Shown: in pieces, positions 6,586 to 12,002 of the stretch
How the letters are laid out: each line of letters starts with the position of its first letter
Numbering within the stretch: the stretch's first letter is position 1
Origin: Candidatus Paceibacter sp.
Lineage (GTDB): Bacteria; Patescibacteriota; Patescibacteriia; SG8-24; DYFX01
Direction of reading: 5' to 3'
Assembly: GCA_020724945.1 (NCBI GenBank)
Contig: DYFX01000007.1
Span: 2,051-24,899, forward strand
Length of the DNA: 22,849 nucleotides
Notes under the pieces: model-generated
The model's input: only the letters and a program-made list of their open reading frames with translations
What the model was told of the DNA's origin: nothing
Database searches by the model: none
Position numbers and translations under genes: made by a program

Positions 6586-7245
6586 ATGCGAGGAAAGCTC
6601 ATTGTCATCGACGGAGGGGACGGCTCCGGCAAGACCAAGCAGACCGAACTCTTGGTCGCGCGCGGCGCCGCGGAAGGCATGCCCTTCGGCACGCTCTCCT
6701 ACCCCCGCTACGAGAAGAAGACCGGCATCGTCGTGAAGAGCTACCTGAACGGCGAGTTCGGCCCTCCCTTGGACATCCCGGCCGAACAGGCCTCGATGCT
6801 CTACGCGATCGACCGATGGGCCTCCTTCAAGGAAGGCGACTTCGCGCCGCTCGAACGGGGCGTCCACATGATCGCCAACCGGTACTCCGGCTCGAACATG
6901 GGGCACCAAGGCTCGAAGATCGACGACCCGGCCAAGCGCACCGCGTTCTTCAAGTGGAACGACGCGCTCGAGCACGAGTTCTTCGGCATCCCCCGCCCGG
7001 ACATCAACATCGTCCTGCATGTCCCGGCCGACATCTCGATCGCCTTGATCGACGGTCGCGGCAACGCGAAGGACGGCCACGAGAATGTGGAGCACCTGCG
7101 GCGCGCCGAGGCCACCTACCTCGAGCTCGCGGCCACCTTCCCGGGCTTCGTCCTGATCGAATGCGTGAAGGACGGCAAGCTCCTCCCTCCGGAGGAGATC
7201 CACGAGCTCGTCTGGGCCGAAGTCAGCAGGATGCTGGCGGCCTGA
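6586..7245 (+). CDS. tmk: Thymidylate kinase
   Basis: This enzyme phosphorylates dTMP to dTDP, the last dedicated step before dTTP. The P-loop DGGDGSGKTKQ is at residues about 9-19. The substrate-binding segment SMLYAIDRWA follows, then the motif normally written DR(Y/H), which here reads IANRYSGSNMGHQG with Asn in place of Asp. At 219 residues it is a usual length. An AAGGAG Shine-Dalgarno overlaps the thyX stop region and the start is 4 nt after that stop, so translation is coupled. It is the final gene of the operon and is followed by a strong terminator. The Asn substitution and the Gly replacing the usual P-loop Glu are the only oddities. Confidence 0.88.
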   Translation: MRGKLIVIDGGDGSGKTKQTELLVARGAAEGMPFGTLSYPRYEKKTGIVVKSYLNGEFGPPLDIPAEQASMLYAIDRWASFKEGDFAPLERGVHMIANRYSGSNMGHQGSKIDDPAKRTAFFKWNDALEHEFFGIPRPDINIVLHVPADISIALIDGRGNAKDGHENVEHLRRAEATYLELAATFPGFVLIECVKDGKLLPPEEIHELVWAEVSRMLAA

Positions 7246-7259
7246 CGGCCCTTCCGAAC

Positions 7260-7282
7260 GACCCCTTCCGGGGTCTTTTTTT
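7260..7282 (+). terminator. Intrinsic terminator of the thymidine operon
   Basis: GACCCC (7260-7265), tetraloop TTCC, GGGGTC (7270-7275), then seven T (7276-7282). The T-tract also sits exactly 17 nt before the gatB -10 box. Confidence 0.93.
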
Positions 7283-7304
7283 ATGCGGAAACACCTGCTA
7301 GAGT
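7276..7304 (+). promoter_or_regulatory. Promoter of gatB (extended -10)
   Basis: TGC-TAGAGT (7296-7304) is an extended -10 ending 9 nt before the gatB ATG. The only -35-like sequence at 17-nt spacing is TTTTTT (7276-7281), which is the upstream terminator U-tract. Confidence 0.55.
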
Positions 7305-7313
7305 GGCCATACT

Positions 7314-8849
7314 ATGACTTTGGAGCCCGTGATCGGGCTGGAAATCCATGTCCAGCTCAAGACCAAATCCAAGATGTTCTGCGGGTGCGACAACCGCGCC
7401 GAGGACGCGCCCCCGAACACCGCGGTCTGCCCCGTCTGCATGGGCCACCCGGGCACGCTTCCGGTCGCCAACCGCCAGGCCGTCGAGTTCGGCGTCTTGG
7501 CGTCCCTCGCCCTCGGCTGCCGCATCACCAAGGAATCCAAGTTCGACCGCAAGAACTACTTCTACCCCGACCTTCCCAAGGGCTACCAGATTTCGCAGTT
7601 CGACAAGCCCGTCGGCGTCGAGGGCAAGATGACGCTCGAAAACCCGCTCGCCAAGGAAGGCGAACGGAAGGTCTTCACGATCGGCATCACGCGACTGCAC
7701 CTCGAGGAGGACGCCGCCAAGCTCCAGCATTCGGCCGACGGCAAGTCGTCCCTGGTCGACTTCAACCGCGCCGGCACGCCGCTGGCGGAGATCGTCACCG
7801 AACCGGATTTCGCCTCCCCCGCCGAGGCCAAGGTCTTCCTTCACGAGCTCCGCCTCATCATGCGCACGCTGGGCGTCTCGGACGCCGACATGGAGAAGGG
7901 TCACCTGCGCTGCGACGCCAACATCAGCCTCCGCGAGGTCATCGACGACCCGGCCGTCGAACGCGAGACCGTCCTGCGCTTCAATCCCAAGACCGAGGTC
8001 AAGAACCTGAACTCCTTCAAGTCCGTCGAGCGCGCCCTGGAATACGAGATCGTGCGCCAGACGGCGCTCTGGAACGCCGGCACGCCCCCGACGCAGACCA
8101 CGACGCGCGGCTGGGACGACGACAAGCAGATCACCGTCCTCCAGCGCGTGAAGGAAGGCATGGCGGACTACCGTTACTTCCCCGACCCGGACCTCCCACC
8201 GCTCGAGCTCGCCTCCATCGAGATGGCCGTCCGCCCGAAGATGCCGGAGCTCCCCGAGGCCAAGCGGGCGCGCTTCCGCGAGGAATACGCCTTCACCGCG
8301 GCCGACGCCAAGCAGATCGTCGACAACCCCTACCTCGCCGACTTCACCGAGAAGACGATGTCGGAGCTCCATGAATGGCTCTCGACATCGGGCGAGAAGG
8401 AACCCTGGGAAGCGCAGAAGGCGAAGTTCGCCAAGCTCGTCTCCGGCTGGCTGCTCTCGAAGCTCCTCGGCATGCTCGGCGAGATCGGCTCCGATGTCCG
8501 CATCATGAAGGTCACGCCCGAGAACTTCGCCGAGTTCGTGGCCATGGTCCATCAAGGCAAGATCAACAGCACCGCCGCGCAGGAAGTCCTCCGCACGATG
8601 CTCGAGGCCGGACAGGATCCCTCGCAGATCGTCGCCGAGAAAGGGCTCGAACAGGTCTCGGATGTCGGCGACCTGGAACTCGCCTGCGACAACGCCATCC
8701 TGGCGAATCCCAAGGTGGTCGAGGACTACAAGGCCGGCACGAAGAACGCCATCATGTTCCTGGTCGGACAGGTGATGAAGAGCACGCGCGGCAAGGCCAA
8801 GCCCGACCTCGTGCGCGAGATCCTCGAAGCCAAACTCGGAAACATCTAA
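7314..8849 (+). CDS. gatB: Aspartyl/glutamyl-tRNA amidotransferase subunit B
   Basis: GatB is the kinase/amidotransferase subunit of GatCAB, which converts Glu-tRNA(Gln) (and Asp-tRNA(Asn)) to the amide form. The start gives MTLEPVIGLEIHVQL, the family N-terminus. The zinc site CGC...CPVC lies at residues about 23-45, followed by MGHPGTLPV. KNYFYPDLPKGYQISQ and LRCDANISLR are further signature segments. The C-terminal 150 residues form the helical YqeY-like tRNA-binding tail, with a segment reading KINSTAAQEVL. At 511 residues it is slightly longer than usual. gatA and gatC are not in this window. Only 9 nt separate the -10 box from the ATG, and no Shine-Dalgarno is visible. The next gene starts 9 nt after the stop. 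Confidence 0.96.
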   Translation: MTLEPVIGLEIHVQLKTKSKMFCGCDNRAEDAPPNTAVCPVCMGHPGTLPVANRQAVEFGVLASLALGCRITKESKFDRKNYFYPDLPKGYQISQFDKPVGVEGKMTLENPLAKEGERKVFTIGITRLHLEEDAAKLQHSADGKSSLVDFNRAGTPLAEIVTEPDFASPAEAKVFLHELRLIMRTLGVSDADMEKGHLRCDANISLREVIDDPAVERETVLRFNPKTEVKNLNSFKSVERALEYEIVRQTALWNAGTPPTQTTTRGWDDDKQITVLQRVKEGMADYRYFPDPDLPPLELASIEMAVRPKMPELPEAKRARFREEYAFTAADAKQIVDNPYLADFTEKTMSELHEWLSTSGEKEPWEAQKAKFAKLVSGWLLSKLLGMLGEIGSDVRIMKVTPENFAEFVAMVHQGKINSTAAQEVLRTMLEAGQDPSQIVAEKGLEQVSDVGDLELACDNAILANPKVVEDYKAGTKNAIMFLVGQVMKSTRGKAKPDLVREILEAKLGNI

Positions 8850-8858
8850 CCTACGCCT

Positions 8859-9332
8859 ATGCCGCGCAACAACGCCGCCGAAGCCTGGCCCGCGCACGAA
8901 GAGCCGAAGGACGACATCGAGGAGCTCCCGCAGGATCTCCTGAAGGAATCGCCGCCGCCCGTTCCGGAAAACAAGGACATGAAGGAAGCGCTGGAGACGC
9001 TGCAGGAGCTCGCCGAGACGCGCGAGGACGACGCGATGCGGCGCGAGCGCGAGGAGGCGTCCGCGGCCGCCACGGCGGAAATCCGGAAGACCATCGCCGA
9101 GCGCGACAAGGCGGCGATGGAACGGGCGCGCCGCGCGCTGGGCGCCGGCGTCCTGCAGGAGCTTCCGCCCGAGGACGTGAAGATCGATGCCGAAGACAGC
9201 TGGGCGAACGAGGCCGAGCGCGCCATCGGGCCGCGCAAGAAGATGGAGCCGCCGCCGATCCCGCCGGCCGCCAAGAAGCCGGAGGCGAAGAAGCCCTGGT
9301 ACAAGCGCCTGTTCGGTTCCAAGGAATCCTGA
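8859..9332 (+). CDS. Hypothetical charged coiled-coil protein, 157 aa, RLFG tail
   Basis: Family not recognised. The protein is highly acidic and Ala/Glu-rich, with a long predicted helix or coiled coil from about residue 40 to 95 (LETLQELAETRED, RREREEASAAATAEIRK). A proline- and lysine-rich linker (PPPIPPAAKKPEAKKP) follows. The protein ends in a short amphipathic aromatic-basic tail, KKPWYKRLFGSKES. A very similar tail ends the unrelated 367-aa protein at 10795-11898. There are no membrane helices. It is co-transcribed with gatB (9-nt gap) but has no evident functional tie to it. A bidirectional terminator follows directly. Confidence 0.75.
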   Translation: MPRNNAAEAWPAHEEPKDDIEELPQDLLKESPPPVPENKDMKEALETLQELAETREDDAMRREREEASAAATAEIRKTIAERDKAAMERARRALGAGVLQELPPEDVKIDAEDSWANEAERAIGPRKKMEPPPIPPAAKKPEAKKPWYKRLFGSKES

Positions 9333-9337
9333 AGCCG

Positions 9338-9364
9338 AAAAAAAGACCCCGCATGGGGTCTTTT
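9338..9364 (-). terminator. Bidirectional intrinsic terminator, stronger on the minus strand
   Basis: AAAAGACCCC (9341-9350), loop GCAT, GGGGTCTTTT (9355-9364). The plus strand gives four T, ending the gatB transcript. The minus strand gives seven T (9344-9338), an excellent terminator for the minus-strand RNA upstream of it. Confidence 0.9.
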
Positions 9365-9489
9365 CGCTTCCGGCAAGGGGCCGCAGGATTGCGGACGACC
9401 GCGACGAGGCGCGCCCGTCCCCTGAGAATCAGCGCGTCGGCGTGAGTAGTAGCCTTCGCCCCGAAAAAACCTGCGGCCCTCTGCCGGAA
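9338..9489 (-). ncRNA. Candidate structured small RNA, about 150 nt, unassigned
   Basis: No ORF explains this interval, but it has all the parts of a free-standing RNA gene on the minus strand. The promoter is TTGTCC-N17-TAAAAT (9496-9524), with a predicted start near 9489. The 5' end begins a closing helix: 9482-9489 pairs with 9368-9375 (8 bp), then a 2x2 internal mismatch, then 9470-9479 pairs with 9378-9387 (10 bp). The 82-nt interior can form several short hairpins, for example TTCG-GGG-CGAA, GGC...GCC, GCGG-TCGT-CCGC and a CGACG/CGTCG helix. An intrinsic terminator with seven U follows. A 6S-like RNA is conceivable from the closed-stem shape. I do not see the SRP GGAAG core, RNase P or tmRNA signatures. 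The RNA gene call is an inference from concordant signals; the class is unknown. Confidence 0.65.
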
Positions 9490-9495
9490 AGCAAG

Positions 9496-9524
9496 ATTTT
9501 ACCATCGCGAAAGTCGCCGGACAA
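9496..9524 (-). promoter_or_regulatory. Promoter of the candidate small RNA
   Basis: The minus strand reads TTGTCC (9524-9519), a 17-nt spacer and TAAAAT (9501-9496). The predicted start is 6-7 nt downstream, exactly at the 5' base of the closing helix. Confidence 0.65.
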
Positions 9525-9540
9525 GATTCCCTGTGCATAA

Positions 9541-9565
9541 GAAAACTCCCCCCGTTCGGGAGGAG
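9541..9565 (-). terminator. Intrinsic terminator of the DUF5679 gene
   Basis: On the minus strand CTCCTCCC, loop GAAC, GGGGGGAG (one U-G pair), then TTTTC. It lies 13 nt after the stop codon and separates this gene from the small-RNA promoter. Confidence 0.85.
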
Positions 9566-9577
9566 CTTCCGCAGGCC

Positions 9578-9748
9578 TTAGGCCTGCTTGGAAGGCAGGA
9601 TCTTGAAGATGCCGGTGCCGCACACGGGGCAGACGCCCTTGAGCGCGGGACGCGTCTTGCCGCCCTTGGCGGGCATTTGGACTTCTTGCGCGTCCTTGAT
9701 CTCGCGCTTGTCCTTGCACTTCACGCAGTAACCCATGGTGGGTTCCAT
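9578..9748 (-). CDS. DUF5679-type zinc-ribbon protein, 56 aa
   Basis: This is a very small cytoplasmic protein with two CxxC knuckles, YCVKCK near the N-terminus and CPVCGTGIFKIL near the C-terminus. They are separated by a lysine-rich middle (KDKREIKDAQEV, GGKTRPALKG). The arrangement and the ending match the DUF5679 family as I recall it, which is common in Patescibacteria and of unknown function. A treble-clef or zinc-ribbon nucleic-acid or protein-binding role is an inference. The ATG at 9748 (MEPTMGYC) is used; the ATG at 9736 (MGYC, 52 aa) is equally possible because neither has a Shine-Dalgarno. The gene has its own promoter and terminator. Confidence 0.85.
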   Translation of the reverse strand: MEPTMGYCVKCKDKREIKDAQEVQMPAKGGKTRPALKGVCPVCGTGIFKILPSKQA

Positions 9749-9774
9749 ACGGGATCGTTATGAATTCTGCGCTT

Positions 9775-9803
9775 ACTATAGCATAAAATAAGGCTTCCCG
9801 CAA
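9775..9803 (-). promoter_or_regulatory. Promoter of the DUF5679 gene
   Basis: The minus strand reads TTGCGG (9803-9798), a 17-nt spacer, then TATAGT (9780-9775) preceded by TGC. A 6-bp palindrome, AAGGGT-TGAT-ACCCTT (9802-9817), touches the -35 edge and could be an operator or a weak miaA terminator. Confidence 0.7.
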
Positions 9804-9824
9804 GGGTTGATACCCTTATTTCGC

Positions 9825-10721
9825 TTATTTGAGCCAATTTAAGGCTCTGCGTAAGACCGCTTCAGGCTGACGGTACCACTCGACCTTCTGCATGCGGCGC
9901 CACCAGGTCATCTGGCGCTTGGCGTACCGCCGCGTATCCGCCTTGATGGCTTCGACCGCCTCCGCGAGACCGGCCGCCCCTTCGAGATGGCCTTTCAGCT
10001 CGTGATAGCCGATGCCGCTCATGGATGGGAGGTCCCAGGCGTAGCGTTTCGCGAGCCGCCGCGCCTCATCGACGAGTCCCGCCCGCACCATCGCGTCGAC
10101 GCGGCGGCCGATGCGGAGGTCGAGCTCCTTCTTCCCCGGGTCGATGCCGACGACGAGGGCGTCGAAGAGCGGCTCCCCTTTTCCTTGCTGGGCACCGAAG
10201 GGTTTTCCCGTCGCGCGGATGACCTCGAGCGCCCGCGCCGCATAGCGCGGATTCGGTCCGATGCGCGCTGCGTAGTCCGGATCGAGCTCCTGCAGGCGCT
10301 TCAGGATCCACGCCTTCCCTTTCCGTTCCAGGTAGGCGCGATAGTCCGCGTCCGGCGGCACTTCGGGGATCTCGAGGTTCTCGACGATGGCCCGGACATA
10401 CAGCCCCGTGCCGCCGACCACGATCGGCACGCGTCCGCGCTTCAGGATGGCGCGGATCTCGCGGATGGCGCGGCGCTTGTAGTCCGCCAAGGTCAGCGTC
10501 TTCGACGGCGGCACGACATCGATGAGATGATGCGGGATGCCGCCCATCTCCTCGGCGGTCGGCTTCGCCGTCCCGATGTCCATCCCCTCGTACAGCAAGC
10601 GGGAGTCCGCGGAGACGATCTCCCCGCCGACCTTCTTCGCCAGCTTCACGGCCAAGGCGGATTTTCCGGACGCGGTCGGACCGACGATGACGACGATCCT
10701 CGCGAGCTTCTTCGGCGGCAT
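9825..10721 (-). CDS. miaA: tRNA dimethylallyltransferase
   Basis: MiaA transfers a dimethylallyl group to N6 of A37 in tRNAs reading UNN codons, the first step of ms2i6A formation. The P-loop GPTASGKSALA lies at residues about 13-23. Next come the DSRLLYEGMDIGTAKP segment holding the catalytic Asp, HHLIDVVPP, and VGGTGLYVRAI. MSGIGYHELKGHLEG and the C-terminal RRYAKRQMTWWRR tRNA-binding motif are also present. At 298 residues it is normal. The start MPPKKLARIVVIVG fits the family. A possible -10 (TAAGCT) sits 8 nt before the ATG. The gene is divergent from the 10795 gene with a 73-nt gap. Confidence 0.96.
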   Translation of the reverse strand: MPPKKLARIVVIVGPTASGKSALAVKLAKKVGGEIVSADSRLLYEGMDIGTAKPTAEEMGGIPHHLIDVVPPSKTLTLADYKRRAIREIRAILKRGRVPIVVGGTGLYVRAIVENLEIPEVPPDADYRAYLERKGKAWILKRLQELDPDYAARIGPNPRYAARALEVIRATGKPFGAQQGKGEPLFDALVVGIDPGKKELDLRIGRRVDAMVRAGLVDEARRLAKRYAWDLPSMSGIGYHELKGHLEGAAGLAEAVEAIKADTRRYAKRQMTWWRRMQKVEWYRQPEAVLRRALNWLK

Positions 10722-10729
10722 AGGCTTGG

Positions 10730-10735
10730 AGCTTA
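10730..10735 (-). promoter_or_regulatory. Putative -10 box of miaA
   Basis: TAAGCT on the minus strand, preceded by CGC and lying 8 nt before the ATG, as in the other close-promoter genes here. No good -35 is visible, so the call is weak. Confidence 0.35.
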
Positions 10736-10753
10736 GCGAAAAAAGGCTTTCTT

Positions 10754-10762
10754 TGCTATACT
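10754..10762 (+). promoter_or_regulatory. Extended -10 promoter of the 10795 gene
   Basis: TGC-TATACT (10754-10762) with a poor -35 (TTAGCG at 18-nt spacing). It gives a leader of about 25 nt. Confidence 0.6.
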
Positions 10763-10794
10763 GGGCCTGAAATCATCCATTCATCCACAAGCCT

Positions 10795-11898
10795 ATGGCC
10801 CGCGCACGGCACCATGAAGCGCCGATGGCTGAAGCTCCGAAGGAACTTCCCGCTTTCGACATCTCCGACATCGAAATCACCGCCGCCGAGACCCCGAAGG
10901 CCAAGCGCAAGCGCGCGACGAAGGCGGAATCCGCGCTGAAATCGGTGCCCGCGGCGAAGTCGGGCGCCGAAGCCGTCCGTCTGCCGGGCGTCCATGAGAC
11001 CCGCAAGCCGAAACGCGGAAAGAAGGCGGTTTCCTCCGAAGGAAAGCTGTCGGCCTCGGCTTCCGGAGAGATCGTCACGGAAGCGCCGCTTGCCCCGGAA
11101 GCGACGGAGGTCGAGGAGGCACTCGCCGATGTCCGCCGCATGAGCGAAGAGAGCGCGTGGGACGCGAAGATCGCCGAAGCCAAGGGCAGGATCGAAGCGG
11201 AAGAGCGCGAGAAGCGCATCGCCGAGATGGGCGATCGCGTCGACCGCGCCATGGAGGCCGAGGACGAGGTCGAGCTCACGACCCGTTCGCAACGCGCCGC
11301 CGAGATGGGCGATCGCGTCGACCGCGCGATGGAGGCCGAGGACGCGATGGGGCTTTCGGACGCCGAACAGGAGTGGTTCAAGAAAGGCGACGACAAGTCC
11401 TATATCAAGGAAGCCGCCGAGAAGCAGGAGATGGAAGACCTCCGCAAGGGCATCGCGACCTACGACGAGCGCGCGAAAGAGACGATCCTCGACACCCAAG
11501 GGGAGATCGACGCCACCGTCCGCCAAGCGGAGGAGATGCTCAAGAAGGACGAGCTGCATCCCGATGTCTTCGACATCCGGGACTACGAGTACCTCCTGAC
11601 GGAGCAGGCGCGGCTCGACCGCGAGCTCGAGACTGCCGGCTGGTGGGCAGCCCGCAAGCTGCGCGGCGAGCTCAAGGATGTCCGCAAGGACCTCGAAGAC
11701 TACGAGAACCAGATCCAGTCCGTCATGCGCGAGCGCGCCGACGCGCGGGACGCCGCCCGAGGGATCCCCTCCATCCCCGCCCGGAAGGTCCAGGCGCGCG
11801 AGGGCAGCGGCACCACCGTCCATAAGGAAGGCGGCGGCACATCGATCCACATGGCCAAGAAGCCCGGCTTCTTCTCCCGCCTGTTCGGACGGAAGTAG
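10795..11898 (+). CDS. Hypothetical coiled-coil protein with internal repeat and RLFG tail, 367 aa
   Basis: Family not recognised. The N-terminal 110 residues are Lys/Ala-rich and probably disordered (KAKRKRATKAESALK). Residues about 110-330 are Glu/Arg/Lys-rich helices or coiled coil. A 15-residue unit, AEMGDRVDRAMEAED, occurs twice with a 26-residue period, at residues about 143-157 and 169-183. The DNA copies (11221-11266 and 11299-11344) differ at a single base, which suggests recent duplication or strong constraint. The C-terminus MAKKPGFFSRLFGRK is an amphipathic aromatic-basic tail like that of the protein ending at 9332. There is no membrane helix. The start uses ATG at 10795; a second Met at residue 11 (MAEAPKELP) is an alternative. 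Confidence 0.75.
   Translation: MARARHHEAPMAEAPKELPAFDISDIEITAAETPKAKRKRATKAESALKSVPAAKSGAEAVRLPGVHETRKPKRGKKAVSSEGKLSASASGEIVTEAPLAPEATEVEEALADVRRMSEESAWDAKIAEAKGRIEAEEREKRIAEMGDRVDRAMEAEDEVELTTRSQRAAEMGDRVDRAMEAEDAMGLSDAEQEWFKKGDDKSYIKEAAEKQEMEDLRKGIATYDERAKETILDTQGEIDATVRQAEEMLKKDELHPDVFDIRDYEYLLTEQARLDRELETAGWWAARKLRGELKDVRKDLEDYENQIQSVMRERADARDAARGIPSIPARKVQAREGSGTTVHKEGGGTSIHMAKKPGFFSRLFGRK
11221..11344 (+). repeat. In-frame direct repeat, two 46-bp units with 78-bp period
   Basis: The units at 11221-11266 and 11299-11344 both begin GCCGAGATGGGCGATCGCGT and differ only at one C/G position. They encode the duplicated helix segment in the 367-aa protein. Confidence 0.9.
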
Positions 11899-11906
11899 GA
11901 CGACAA

Positions 11907-11930
11907 AAACCCCGCCGCGAGGCGGGGTTT
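11907..11930 (+). terminator. Bidirectional intrinsic terminator
   Basis: AAACCCCGCC (11907-11916), loop GCGA, GGCGGGGTTT (11921-11930). On the minus strand it is followed by five T (the run continues to 11905), so it could also stop thrS transcription beyond the REP pair. Confidence 0.9.
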
Positions 11931-11938
11931 CGGTTCGG

Positions 11939-11999
11939 GCAAGGCAAGCCTTGCGGCTACCCTTCGTACCAGGAACCGTAGCTGCAGGGCTTGCCCTGC
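11939..11999. repeat. REP-type palindrome pair (BIME-like) with GTAG feet
   Basis: Two related 22-nt units face away from each other around a 17-nt centre. The left unit, read on the minus strand (11960-11939), is GTAG-CC followed by hairpin GCAAGGC-TT-GCCTTGC. The right unit, on the plus strand (11978-11999), is GTAG-CT followed by hairpin GCAGGGC-TT-GCCCTGC. They match at 19 of 22 positions. A GTAG tetranucleotide at the 5' foot of a hairpin is the hallmark of REP sequences mobilised by RAYT (TnpA-REP) transposases. The GTAG/CTAC feet also pair with each other, making a branched structure. No RAYT gene is in the window. Confidence 0.7.
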
Positions 12000-12002
12000 C
12001 TG

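Noticed and set aside
4617..6692. 691-codon minus-strand frame
   Set aside because: Shadow of thyX. It runs across the ends of dut and tmk, has repetitive composition, and ignores the operon signals.
9338..9489. SRP RNA, tmRNA or RNase P RNA as identity of the structured RNA
   Set aside because: The SRP GGAAG tetraloop core, a tRNA-like tmRNA end and RNase P conserved segments are not visible, and the length does not fit RNase P. A 6S-like RNA remains open but unproven.
9429..9803. 124-codon minus-strand frame across the DUF5679 gene
   Set aside because: It is out of frame with the zinc ribbon, runs through that gene's promoter and terminator and into the small RNA, and has Arg-rich shadow composition.
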